NCBI GenBank assembly: GCA_003255025.1
Contig: QANY01002420.1
Location: 620,001-684,000, forward strand
Length of the DNA stretch: 64,000 bases
Source: Datisca glomerata
Lineage: Eukaryota; Streptophyta; Magnoliopsida; Cucurbitales; Datiscaceae
Direction: 5' to 3'
Position numbers and translations under genes: made by a program. The notes beneath the pieces are model-generated. The model saw nothing but the letters and a program-made list of their open reading frames with translations. It searched no databases and had not been told where the DNA came from. Each line of letters opens with the position of its first letter. Position 1 is the stretch's first letter. Of the stretch, positions 22,213 to 39,080 are shown piece by piece.

Positions 22213-22860
22213 ATGGAAATTCTCAGTTGGAATTCTTGAGGTATGGGTAAACCCCGAGCATTCTCCGATTTGTACAAGATCATGCAAAGTAAATAGTCGA
22301 GTTCAATTTTTATTATGGAAACTAAGTTGTTGAAATTAGATGTGAAAATTGGGTTCCAAAATGGCCTCATAGTTGATAGAGAATGTTTGAAAGGAGGTTT
22401 AGCTTTATTTTAGAAATAGGGGATGACGGCCTCAATTAGGTCATTTTCTTCGGGGTACATTGATGCATTCATTTTAGAAGATTATGGTTTCATGTTGAGA
22501 TTGACAGTGTTTTATGGTAACCCAAATTTTAATTGTGGCATCAATCGCGGGATCTCCTCAAACTTCTTAGCGATTACTCTAACCTTCTGTGGTTGGTGTT
22601 CAGAGATTTTAATGAGATTTTATCTCATTCCGAGAAGGTGGGAGGTACCCTTAGAAACAAAGCCCAAATGGAAGCCTTTAGACTGGCCTTAGAATTGTGC
22701 TCTATAGTGGAATTACCATGCAAATGCCCGATTTTTACTTGGTAATAAAAGAGAGGGAGAAGGTTTTATCAAAGAAAAATTGGATCGGGCAATAGCTTCT
22801 GTGTCATTGAAATATAATTTTAAATGGGCTTGGGCTATAACTCTGGGTTTTACTCTTCAG
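22213..22860 (+). pseudogene. LINE ORF2 endonuclease domain, broken
   Basis: The ATG at 22213 begins MEILSWNS, matching the KxLSWNxRG start of plant L1 ORF2. DVKIGFQNGLIVDRECLKGG-like sequence follows at 22340-22398, then LWLVFRDFNEILSHSEKVGG (22581-22640; the family has GDFNE, here RDFNE), PIFTW (22731-22745) and KEKLDRAIAS (about 22770-22800). The frame changes several times. Confidence 0.8.
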
Positions 22861-23389
22861 ACAACCGTATGCTTCTAATCCATGTTGAAAGCCAAGACCC
22901 CTCTTTTAGATTCGGGACGGGTCGGGAGGGTTTTAGTAAGATGCCCCATTTTGATGCACTTTGAGCTCGTGAAGAGGAATGTGGGGATATAATATCCTGG
23001 TTCTGGGGGACCCTACCCGAAACCCAGGACCGAATAAAATCTCAGACAAGCTTTGTCATTGTTTTATCTCGTTGAAAGAATGGGGTTCTATCAAATTTGG
23101 TTCCATAGCTAAAAAGCTTAAAGATGCTCGACAAAATCTCAATAAGTTTCTGGAAGAATCATCCCCGGGATCAAATTGGGAGAAAATCCAAAGCCTTCAA
23201 TAAGATATTTTGATTCTGGAAAACCAAGAGGAGATTTACTAGAAGTAACGCGCGCGAGCAGATTGATTGAGGTCCAACGACAAAAACATGAGGTTTTTCA
23301 TTCTAAAGCCTCTGATAGGCGTCAGAGAAACACCATTTTGGGGATTTTTAAACAGCGAAATGAATGATTATCTTATATAACCCTTCTCA

Positions 23390-24640
23390 GAGAAGGAGAT
23401 TGTAGAAGCACTCTAGAGTATGCATCCCACAAAGATTCCTGGGGTGGATGGCTTTCCATCTTTGTTCTTTCAAAGATACGAGACATTGTTGGTAAGGAAG
23501 TCTTTGAAATTTGTTTAAATTTTTTTAATGGAAATTCTGAGTTGAATGAACTGAATAGAACCTTGATTGTTCTAATCCCAAAAAATCATAATCCCCAATA
23601 TGTATTTGATTTCAGATCAATTGTTTCTGCATGGTGATACATAAAACTATTTCTAAGGTTATTAGGAATAGATTGAAATGCATAGTGTCTGTTGTGATCT
23701 TTGATTCTCAGAGAGCTTTTGTGAGAGGTAGACTAATTAATGATAATATCATAATTGCTTTTAAGATGACAACAGGAAAAAGAAATGTAAACAGGATTTG
23801 CCCACTATTAAATTGGACATGAGCAAGCTTATGATAGGGTGGAGTAAGGTTTTCTATCAGCCATGTTGAAAAAGTTGGGTTTCAATGAGTTTTGGATTAA
23901 TATGATCTTTTATTGCAATTCTAGAGTTACATTCTCTTTTGTAGTTAATAGGATGGTTTATGGGCATATTACCTCGCCTTATCTCTTTCTACTGTGCACT
24001 GGAGTTATATCTGCTCTTATTCAGGATGCTCAAATGATCCAACAACTTATATGTCCAAAAATATACCATAATTTCTCACTCATGCTTTGTGGATAACAGC
24101 CTCCTGTATTGTAAAACTAACTTGGAGAACAACTTAACCATTAAATGGATTATGGAGACTTATGAGAGGTGTTGGGGACAGTGTATTCATCTTGAGAAAT
24201 TAGTGATGCCTTCTCCCCTAATGTCCATCCGGCTACAAAAATAGACTTTTCTTCTCACCTGGGCATTAGATCGACCATCTGCCATGAGAGGTACTTGGGT
24301 TTACCTTCTTGGGCGAGTAACAGCAAAAGGCATTTATTTAATGCCATCACAGAGAAGGCTCGAAAAATTATGAGTCAATAGTGGGAAAGACAGTTCTCCG
24401 TTGCGGGCAAAAAGATCCTTATAAAAGTCGTGGTGCAAGTTCTTCCATCATATTCTATGAACGTGTTTCGCCTTTGAGATCTTTTTGTTCGGAGTTGAGT
24501 ATGGAAATGGTAAAGTTTTGGTGGAGGTCTTCATAAAAAAAGAAGAAACTGCACTGGGTAGCTTGGAACAACCTGTGTAAGCCAAAGGCTCTTGGTGGCT
24601 AAATAGTGTTTCCAAATTGTAAAAGACCCGAACAACTTGG
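23390..24640 (+). pseudogene. LINE reverse transcriptase, catalytic site altered
   Basis: HPTKIPGVDGFPS (about 23425-23463), LIVLIPKNHNPQYVFDFRSI (about 23565-23625), SQRAFVRGRLINDNIIIAFK (23707-23766), LDMSKAYDRVE (about 23812-23846) and MLKKLGFNEFWINMI (23863-23907) follow the L1 order. The palm motif reads FVDNSLLYC (about 24087-24113) where the family has FADDSL. The second catalytic aspartate is therefore asparagine, and the enzyme would be inactive even without the stops. Confidence 0.85.
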
Positions 24641-25079
24641 TAGCCAGGATTCTAAAGGCCAAATACTTCTATTCCTCATATTTCCTTTCCTGCAAAGCTA
24701 AGGCGAATTGTTCTTACATTTGGCGAAGTATCTTATGGGGTAGAGAGCTTTTTAGCAAAGGCATCCGATGGAGAATTGGGGATGGGAACTCTATTAGGGT
24801 GTTTTAGGACCCTTGGCTTTTGAGACCATATACTTTTATACCATTTTTTAGGAAATAGGCGTTCGAATTTGAAGGTGGTAGATCTGCTACATGAGTACTC
24901 TTGGAGCCTTCAGGCTCTTTCTGAGTATCTTGATCCTACTGATGTTGATTTGTCCTTGTCTATTTCGATTATCCCAAACGCGAGAAAGGATGAGCTTTGT
25001 TGGTATTTTAACAAGAATGGTTGTTACTCGGTCCGATGTGGCAATAACATGGGGTTATCTCTCCAGTGTTTGGGTTTTT

Positions 25080-25600
25080 CTTCGTCGAATGAGACCTCCT
25101 TTTGGTGGTGGAAGCGACTTTAGAAGCTGGGGGTACCTAATAAACTTAAAATCTTTGGTTTCGGCTTGGGTTAAACTCGAGAAGGGGCGTATCAAACTGA
25201 ATTTAGATGGGACTATCGACAAAGCTTATTGTGCTATTGAGGGGCTATTTCGGGACAACAATGGGCGTGTGATTGGTGCTTTTGGCAGGAAATTGGACTG
25301 GAGGATTGATGTTCTTCTTGTGGAAGCTTGGGCTTTACATGAAGGTTTATCTTTGGCTAATGAAAAAGGCGTGTAGGTAGATGAAATTGAATCAGATTGT
25401 TTAGGGCTCATCAAGGCCTTTTCCTTGAGCTTGGAGATTTTTTCGGAGGTTAGGCTTATTATCTATTCGTGCAAGCATCTTTCTTCCTCTCTTAATGGTC
25501 CTTCACTTAATCATATCTCCAGAAATTGTAATGAAGCGGCTCACCGTTTAGCACGTTCTAACCTTTCTTTCTTTGTGCCCTTCATGTGGTGAGATTCAAT
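25080..25600 (+). pseudogene. LINE C-terminal RNase H domain, broken
   Basis: VPNKLKIFGFGLG (about 25132-25170) from the zinc-finger-like linker joins after a short gap to KGRIKLNLDGTI (25185-25220), GLFRDNNGRVIGAFGRKL (25239-25292), VEAWALHEGLSLA (25321-25359), then EIESDCLGLI (25384-25413) and ISRNCNEAAHRLARSNLS (about 25518-25571). This is the RNase H domain found at the end of many plant L1 elements. Most of the preceding zinc-finger linker is missing. Stop codons lie at about 25374 and 25590. Confidence 0.82.
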
Positions 25601-25667
25601 ACCCCATGTTGTTGATCTTTGTCTCTCCGAGTCGTGTCCTTAGCCAAATGGCTTATATAAAATTTTT

Positions 25668-25679
25668 TTTTGAGATATC
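25668..25679. repeat. 12-bp target site duplication of the LINE, right copy
   Basis: ttttgagatatc, identical to 20433-20444. Confidence 0.8.
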
Positions 25680-28030
25680 CATTTAATTATTCTTTTTCAC
25701 ATTATTTTCGTAAACTAGAAAAATATTTTTCTAAACAAAACAACAAGACCCAAGTCTCAACAACCCACTTGATATATGGACAAATTCTTAAAAAGGAATA
25801 AATTATTTTATTTTACTTTTTGTAAAATATATTTAGTTAGCAATTGGGTCCACTTTCTCCCTGCAAAGCACATCTATGAGTTTCACTTGGCCAAAACGAT
25901 ATACACAAACACCCTCTGAAGAATAGTATGGTAGGAAAAGTGACAATTATTTAAAAGCAATTGGGCAACCAATAAAGAAAAAAGAAACAAAAAGAAGTAG
26001 AAAAACAAAAAGAAAAAGATGCTATACAAAAGAATAACCTTTTGTTCATCAATACACGTAAAAGTTAGTGAATAATGTTAAAGCCATCTTACAAAAAGAA
26101 AGGCATCACTGTATCGCCAAAAGGGATTAAATAAAAAATATCATAATCTTATTCATCCAACAAAACTCCAAGATCCATTGAAACCGAAAAAAAAATGAAA
26201 TTAGGGAGCATGTAACCAAATTTGAGAAATTTTAATATTTTACCCGACAGCCTGTTCACATTATAAGCACTGAATCACTAGTATCAACTTATAGCTTATA
26301 GGTCTATTCATTCCCCCAAAAAAAAAAACTTATGGGTCTATTAGTTTAATAAAAAATCCTTATGAGTCTATTACTTTTAATCTTTTAAGGAAAAAAAGAC
26401 ATTAAAAAATGAATAATTAATGTTACCATCACTAATAAGGAAAGAAGAAAAGCTGTGATATTATTTGAATTTTTAATGATTATAAAAGAAGATTTATATA
26501 CCATTTTCGTTATCGTTGCATATCTGTCTTTTTTTTTTCTTTCTAATTTTTTTTCTTTCTAATTTTTTTTCTCTACTGTCTATATCATTTGTATATCAAT
26601 AAAAACCTTAAAAGGAAGGTTATATAAGCATACGATTCATACTAAAAAGCGATGATAATTTGAAGACATTGAATCAAGAGTTTGGGCATGCATGAGAAAC
26701 ACACGCTTTAAGTGAGAGCTTGCTTTTACTATCCACACGCACACCCTTCCCCACCATGTGTCTAATCCGACTAAACAAGAGTTTCCTACTACCAAACTGT
26801 AGCTTAGCCTCACTCTTTACACTAGTAAACCCTCATGTCTGTCCCTACAAATATTCCAATGAATGTCTGTATTGATTTTATGGCCGTTCATTCATTCATG
26901 TGGATCATATAACGTGATATAAATTAAAAAATCAAAATAAACCTTAGATACATTTGCCCACGTGTGTAATGTCCATGACTAAAGCCATCGAGAAGTTGCT
27001 GGATTAGCATTCTTGTACCCACCCACTCCTTTCAGTCGTTTCATCACTAACAATTCCAAAAAAGCATTTTTTATTCTGCTAGTTATTTTATAATATTCCC
27101 CGGATAAAAAATTGATGTAATTAAGAATTAATTGTTGTATCTTCGTAATATATATATATATATATTAAAAATTTAAATTATTTTTAAACTCAAAAAAGTC
27201 AGATGAAGAATTTTTCATTCACTTTGTTTAAATTTTTCACCTTCAACTATGTTTTCTCATCATATATTTATTACATAAAATATCAAATGAAATTAATAAA
27301 TTATAAGTAAATGATAAGTTTCAAATTAAAGCTCTTTTGTTAATTTGTGTAGCATTACAATCTTTATTCAAACTATCTTCAAACATAATCAAAGAAGAGT
27401 GGTATGGAGCATGTTAAGCGAATATCTTTCTCTGAATAACTTACTTTATTATAGTTGGCTCTGAGTTATTTTTTCACATTGTATGTTCATTCTATATACT
27501 TCTATGTGTAATTTTTTTAATAAATTAAAAAATATTATGGACCAAGACAGGCAAGTGTTGATGTTTGCTTAATAAATAATAAATGAGTATTATTTTCTCA
27601 AAAGTCTTTGGCATTAGAGATGTTATATTTATTTTCTTTTTCTTTTTTAAATGAAAACCCGAATGAAGGAGCTAGAGATCTGTTGTTGGAATGAAGACAC
27701 AATGAAGACATTGGAGAGCAAAAATTGACAACAAGAAAAGTGGGGTGACTGGTAAGACTAATAGGATAATGATAAACAAAATGGGGGCAGCAGAGATTGT
27801 CAATTAAGATTCTGATCCCATTTTTATTCTTATAGGAATGAGTTTATAATAACCACAAATTTTAATAATAAGGACTGAAAGGGAAAGTAATAAGTATGGA
27901 TGATAAAGATAGAGATTACCTTTTGATGTGGATTGATTTCAAATTTGTTTATTTCTATGCGAATCTAAAGTTTGGTCCCACATATGGGAGTAGAATAGCA
28001 TCGTTAATTCCTTATGGTCAGTTCCAAGCT
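25680..28030. other. Intergenic DNA upstream of the ABCC gene
   Basis: AT-rich sequence without a supported gene, element end or domain. It has small simple repeats: a gggtctattagttta-like word repeated near 26300-26375, ctttctaatttttttt twice near 26538-26570, and (TA)n near 27148-27165. Confidence 0.45.
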
Positions 28031-28040
28031 TCCTTCTTTC
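28031..28040. repeat. 10-bp target site duplication of the retroposon, left copy
   Basis: tccttctttc, identical to 28802-28811. Confidence 0.75.
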
Positions 28041-28801
28041 TTTTTTTTAAGAAAAAATAATGTATTTCATTACCATCAAATAATATAAATATCATCAGAG
28101 TCATAATCAAACCATCAGATCTAAATATAAATATATTATTATAAGTACTAGACAATACCAACAAAAATCTACTTAAGTTTAGGGAGAAAATTATGTACAT
28201 AAACAACACACAAATATAGAGCACATGCGACTCGTTCCACAGGTCCCCCACCAATCACACATGGCTCGACTAGCTAGCTCTGCAAAAATATATTTGCATA
28301 AAGAATAAGATAACCTTAAACAAATCTGGGAATCTTGATTGTGATGCATGCAAAATAAGTCCCGAAAGCTCCACAAAGCCAGATCTGAAGAGACAAAATC
28401 ACCAAAGACCGTAGATCTGGAGGACCAAGGTCTGCACAATTGGTAAGAACAAAAAACTTCCAAAATCGGAAGAAATCTCCTAGAAACGCAGAGGACATAC
28501 TCAAATCGTAAAGAAAAGGCAAAGACCGAAGGGAAGGAAAAAAACGAGAGGGAAGAGATAGGGGCACAGAGGGGGAAGGGATGAAAACATGGAAGATGGA
28601 AAAGCAGAGAGAGGGGAGGAGAAAAAGATAGAAGAGGGGGATAATTCTGAACGGAGAAGAAAGGAACTGGAAGGAAGAAACAAGGGGGAGATAGGTAAAA
28701 GAGGGTTAGCGGGAGACCAAAGGAGCTCTCCCGGTGACAGACGAAGCTGACAGAAGGGGTTGGGGTTAGAAACTTAGCAGGCAAAAGAGAAGGGGCGAGA
28801 G
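28041..28801 (-). mobile_element. LINE-like retroposon with oligo(A) tail and target duplication
   Basis: On the minus strand it begins at 28801 with a CT-rich leader (ctctcgccccttctctttt) and ends at an A8 tail (28048-28041), preceded by gatggtaatgaaatacatt. Identical 10-bp repeats flank it on both sides of leader and tail. That is the signature of target-primed insertion. It is 761 bp. The 197-codon minus-strand frame (28784-28194) across it is rich in phenylalanine, leucine, proline and serine from the CT-rich leader and has no recognisable domain. It could be a deletion derivative of a LINE, a SINE-like element or a processed RNA copy. Confidence 0.65.
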
Positions 28802-28811
28802 TCCTTCTTTC
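28802..28811. repeat. 10-bp target site duplication of the retroposon, right copy
   Basis: tccttctttc, identical to 28031-28040. Confidence 0.75.
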
Positions 28812-28831
28812 GCTTTTAATATCTTCTCACA

Positions 28832-28990
28832 TCATGTACTTGACCTAAAATAACATCGCTAATTCTTTATTGTGATCCTAGAATTCATATACTTGACCTA
28901 AAATAATATCGATAATTTTTTATTGTGATCCTAGAATTCATATACTTGACCTAAAATAACATCGATAATTTTTTTATCGTGATCCTAAAA
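28832..28990. repeat. 53-bp tandem repeat, three copies
   Basis: Units start with tcat(g/a)tacttgacctaaaa at 28832, 28885 and 28938, each followed by atcgataatttttta and gtgatcctagaat. The array ends about 470 bp before the ABCC start codon, so it lies in the probable promoter region. Confidence 0.93.
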
Positions 28991-29456
28991 TTTTCAATTT
29001 ATCTTAATACACCATACTTATTGTTTTCAATTAATTATATAATATTTTATTTAAATTTAAAAAAAAATAATGAATTGTTAAATTTAAAAAACTAAATGCA
29101 TGTCATTCAATGTTAAAAAGTACAATATTCGTTCGAGGTAATTTTTTTTTCATTATGCTTCATCTGGTAAACTCTGTTTCAAAAACGTACATGTTTCGTT
29201 CTTTTAAAATCCTAGGATTTATCCTGAAAATTTGATCACTGTTAAAAGGGTATTTGAATCTGAATTCTCTTCATTCTCAACCATTTTATGCTTTTCTGAA
29301 CTGGGTTTCGCTTTGTTTTTATCTTCTTAGGCATTTGCATTGGTGGGTCTTGCCTTGTCGTCGGACGAGGTAATTCCCATCAGTTTGTTTCCCATAGGTA
29401 CTGTTCCTGAGGCGAAAACTGATCCTTTTTTTAATCCAAATTTGAAGTCAGTTTTA
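28991..29456 (+). promoter_or_regulatory. 5' flank and probable leader of the ABCC gene
   Basis: AT-rich DNA before the start codon. The coding frame stays open upstream of the ATG to about 29330, right after a good acceptor-like sequence (tatcttcttag, ending 29330). That could mean a 5' untranslated exon joined here, or simply a leader. No clear TATA box can be assigned. Confidence 0.3.
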
Positions 29457-35288
<5,832 letters not shown>

Positions 35289-35749
35289 CATTTTGATCCT
35301 GATGGAGAGATGGAAAGACGAAATTATCATATGAAGTTTCACCACAAGTACACCTAACGACATTGAAATCAAACTTATCAGGCAAGAATAGATCAGGGGA
35401 TGATAGCAATCAGCATTAAGACACTATCTAATTAGAGTTAGTTGTTAATAGTTGAGTTCACTATCTAATTAGAGTTGTTGTTAATAGTTGAGAATTTACA
35501 CCTTCTATGGTGGAAGTACAGGTCATAAACTAATCTAATTGTACTTATTGTTGTAGTATTAATTTATTACTAATGTAGTTTATAGTTTGTTCAGATCCAA
35601 CACATGTTGATGTACTAACTATTGCTTGAAGCAGCCTATTCTTCTTTCCTTTTACTTTTAAAGGTTAAACTATTCCAAGCTTCCCTTAGATTTAACTTAA
35701 ATGCGCACACACCTCCTTTGATTTTTTTTTTTACAAAAATATGCATAAT
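35289..35749 (+). other. ABCC 3' flank
   Basis: This is the 3' untranslated region and downstream DNA before the copia remnant. A polyadenylation site cannot be fixed. Confidence 0.4.
35422..35496 (+). repeat. 37-bp tandem duplication in the ABCC 3' flank
   Basis: cactatctaattagagtt and gttgttaatagttgag occur twice, at 35422 and 35459, differing by a few bases. It is probably in the 3' untranslated region, about 130 bp after the stop. Confidence 0.85.
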
Positions 35750-35799
35750 GCAATGCTCAGCAACGTTGAAGGTACTCTTCCATGTCCGACTAAATTTCT

Positions 35800-36280
35800 T
35801 ACTGATGAGAAATGTGAGCAAACTACGCAGCTTAATCTAGTGTATGAACTTTGGATTGTTCAAGATCAAGCTTTACTTAATCGCTTAATGCAACTCTACC
35901 TCCACTTGCATTATTGTATGTGTTTGGTTGTCCCTTTGCAAATGAAGTATGGAATTCATTAGAATGACATTTTGCCCCTCCATCTCGTTCCAATATCATT
36001 CAGCTTAAGTCTGATATGCTGGCAATCTCGATGAAAGAAATGAAACAATTGATTGTTATGCTCAAAGAATAAAAAAATCGAGGACAAGCTCACTGTTGTC
36101 GTCTTGATGATGAAGACATTCTTATCTATAGACTGAATGGATTGCCATCTGATTATGGTACATTTCACACCTTTTTATGCAGCAGACTTGGAGCTATTTG
36201 TTTGGAGGAGTTACATGTCCTTCTTAAAGCTGAGGAGAAGGCTATAGCAAATCAAGTAAAAGCCCATTGAAGCTCAATTT
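35800..36280 (+). pseudogene. Copia gag (UBN2-type), broken
   Basis: It reads LWIVQDQALLNRLMQLYL (about 35847-35900) and, after frame changes, DEDILIYRLNGLPSDY-like sequence (about 36110-36155), then LEELHVLLKAEEKAI-like sequence (about 36203-36250). This is the usual copia gag order (DQALL...NGLP...EELH..L..EE). It is not functional. Confidence 0.75.
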
Positions 36281-36839
36281 TCAGGATCAAGTAAAGCAAT
36301 ATCCGAAAAAGGTCAAAATCAAGGCCCTGGTTCTAATTTTCGAGGTCAAAGAAATTCAAATAGAGGAAGGAAGGTTTTCTAGTGGTTGAAATGATACAAC
36401 TTTGCTCGAGCAAGATGTTCCTTACCTTCTGGCCCTTCTTTTTCCCAACCTTTTTCATCATCACCAATGCCAAGAAATTTGAAAAGCCAGGCCTTAGTGT
36501 CTGATTCTTCTGGAAATTCTTGACATCCTGATCACTGCCAAAAAGTTTGGCCACATCAAATTGGATTTATATCATTGTAAAAATAACTTATACCCAGACC
36601 GTCATCCTCCATCTCAACTGGTTTCCATGGCTGCTAATCTTTCTCAGCCTTCATTCTCATATTGCAGTTGCCTGCCTTCCTAAAACGAGTTGCAATGCTC
36701 ATTTGACATCTCTCCAACCTTTCTCGTGCTACAGATTACAATGGGGAGGATGTTGTTAACATAGGTAATGACCAGAGTAATAGGGTCGTGGTCATCTTTC
36801 CGTTCATTCTCATAAATTTTCCCTTGACAACATCTTTAA

Positions 36840-37670
36840 AGCTCATATCATTCTTATATCTTTCTCATCCTGGATAAGGGCCCAGTATCAATGGTCTTTA
36901 TCCTATTCTGAGTGTCTTTCCAGCTTTTAAGCCTTCACCAAATAAGTCGTATCTTTCTCATGATGTTGCTTGCATAGAAGATAAAGTTTCTAATCTACTT
37001 AGATATTACAGATTAGAACATCCATCAAATATTGTTTTACATACTATTATGACTGCTTCAGGTTGTACTACTATCACTACTTCTTCGGTACGCGCACTAG
37101 TTGTTTTCAGGGGAAAATGGCCAAATTATCTTTCCCTTTTATCCAAATCAATGTCTTTGTCTCCATTGCAATTAATACACGATGAGGAATGGGGACCTTC
37201 CCCTGCAATTTCATTTTCTGGTTACAAGTATTACAGTTCTTTTCTAGATGACTGTTTATGATATATCTGGGTATTTCCTATGCTCCAAAAATCAGATTTT
37301 GTTAGTGTTTTCACACGTTTTTAACCCTTTGCTGAAAATTTGTTATTAGTCAAAATAAAGTGTTTAGGTTTGATGGAGGGGTGGGTATATTGGTAAACAG
37401 TTTCAATCATTTCTTGAATCTAATGGAATTTTCATTAAAGTATGTGCCTGTAGTCCTGAACAAATTGGAGTAGCTGAGAGGAAACACAAGTCCTGAACAA
37501 ATTATAGAAATAGCCCTTACTCCACTCAAGCCAAGATTTTACATTGTGTTTTTCTAGGATACTCACTACACTACAAGGGTTGCGTTTGTTTTGATCCTCT
37601 AATTCAGAAAGTGCATGTTTGTCATTTTCGATGAAACCAAATTTCCTTTAGCATCTTTACCTTCTTCACC
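36840..37670 (+). pseudogene. Copia integrase region, broken
   Basis: RLEHPSNIVLHTIM (37012-37053) is the GAG-pre-integrase motif. WGPSPAISFSGYKYY (37190-37235) and FLDDCL follow, with the first catalytic aspartate. EQIGVAERKH (about 37460-37487) marks the third catalytic position. LGYSLHYKGCVCFDP and IQKVHV (37556-37615) end the domain. Frames shift repeatedly, and parts of the core are missing. Confidence 0.75.
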
Positions 37671-37899
37671 TAAGTTGTCTGCTATCTAGTTCATATCTTC
37701 TCGTGTTTCTACTAGTATTCATGTTCCTATCCTATCACCATTATTCTTCTGATTGTACACGATCACTCTGATCAGATTCTTTCTTCTCCTGTTTTATTTC
37801 CCTGCTTCTTATGATATGTTCTAATCATAATTCTTCTAATCATCTTCTACCTAGTCAACCTGCTGCTTCTGAACCTTCCAACTCTTCTGATTCTTCAAT

Positions 37900-39080
37900 T
37901 TATCCTTGTGTTTCAAGGACTCGTCATAAACTCGATATAACTCAGGCATATCCAGCCAAGTGCCTTGTAGCAGTTACAATATCTGAACCAACAAGTTATA
38001 CAACACCTAAATTACCTAAGTTGAGGGCTGCAATAGCTGAAGAATATGAGCTTTGCAGCAACAGGGTACCTGGACCTTAGTTCCTCCCTTCCTGTTGATA
38101 AGCTTGCTACAAGCTGTAGGTGGGTTTATCAGTTTAAATATAATATTGATGGAACAATGTGTCAATAAGAAGCCAGGTTACTGGCTAAAGACTTCCATTA
38201 ATAGCCAAACCGGTTCTTAAGGAGACAATAACTCTTTGGCAGCATAGCTTAATTGGCCAATGCATCAACTTCTTGTTGAAAATGTGTTTCTGCATGGTTT
38301 TATTTCTGATGAGATTTATATGCATCTACCACATGGATTTGTGGATGAACAATATCCTTTTTTGTGTAAGCTAAACAAGTATCTCTATGGTCTAAAACAA
38401 GCTCCAGAGCTTGGTTTGAGCATCTACTGCTTGTACTTCACTATTTGTTAAGGCTGTCTGGTACCTCTTGACGAACTACTTTATGTTGATGATATGTTCA
38501 CTGCTAATGATGTTGTCTACTCTTATGAATACTCTTATAAGAGCTGAGTTTGATATGACTGACATGGAAAAGCTTAATACTTGCGTCTAGGGGTTAATCA
38601 AAGCTCAATTAGTATTCTGGTTACTCAGCTAAAGTATATCATAGACCTTTTTCTCAACTCTGGTATGGATTCTGCTAGATCATGTATGTCACCATGTTCT
38701 CCAAAAGTTTATCTTACTGCAGATACTAGTACACCTTTCTCTCTTATATTTTCTAATACACACCCTTGATTAGTGCATTGCAATACTTAACATTTAGCAT
38801 ACTAGACATACCCTATCCAGTGATCAAACAAAGTTTCTCAGTTCATTCGCAATCCTATCAGTTCATTTTATGACAGTTAAACATATACTACGTTAGTTCA
38901 AAGGCATAATGTCACTTGGTTTGCATCATTTTCGGTTCACTTCATTTAATGCTTTTAATAATGTGATAAGGCATATGATATTCAAGACAGACATTCCATT
39001 AGTGGCTACATCATTTTCTTTCGTTCAAATCCAGTTTCTTGGGCTACCAACAAATAACCTATTGTTGTTAGTCTTGAGAT
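37900..39080 (+). pseudogene. Copia reverse transcriptase and RNase H, broken
   Basis: YEALQQ-like sequence then TWTLVPP (about 38070-38090), NAFLHGFISDEIYMHLPHGF (38281-38340), LNKYLYGLKQAPE (38371-38409), LLYVDDMFTAND (about 38480-38510) and LVTQLKYIIDLFLNSGMDSA (38619-38678) follow copia order. The YVDD palm is intact as a motif, but stops interrupt the frame. Up to 39080 there are weak traces of RNase H (GLHHFRFTS, FLGLPTNN). Confidence 0.78.

Larger units (their letters stand above)
20445..25667 (+). mobile_element. Near-full-length plant L1 LINE, inactive
   Basis: A 5223-bp element flanked by identical 12-bp direct repeats. In order it holds ORF1 with DUF4283 and a zinc knuckle, endonuclease, reverse transcriptase and RNase H. 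It ends in a short AT tail (tatataaaattttt) rather than a long poly(A). Many stops and frameshifts, a changed catalytic site and a deletion before RNase H make it inactive. Confidence 0.88.
35750..39080 (+). mobile_element. Ty1/copia element 1, decayed
   Basis: A decayed copia polyprotein runs left to right: gag, GAG-pre-integrase, integrase, reverse transcriptase, RNase H. All domains carry stops and frameshifts, and short deletions are visible. No 5' LTR was found between it and the ABCC 3' flank. Its right end passes into an LTR of the next family (39081). Confidence 0.82.

Noticed and set aside
28191..28784. 197-codon minus-strand frame
   Set aside because: It lies wholly in the CT-rich body of a short retroposon and has no domain.
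29340..29456. Upstream start of the ABCC protein at 29340
   Set aside because: The triplet there is TTG; the first ATG in frame is 29457, which also gives the usual family length and places the first membrane segment next to the start.
37562..37578. CACTACAAG word as a CACTA transposon end
   Set aside because: It lies in the conserved GYSLHYKGCVCFDP coding block of the copia element; no partner end or 3-bp duplication was found.
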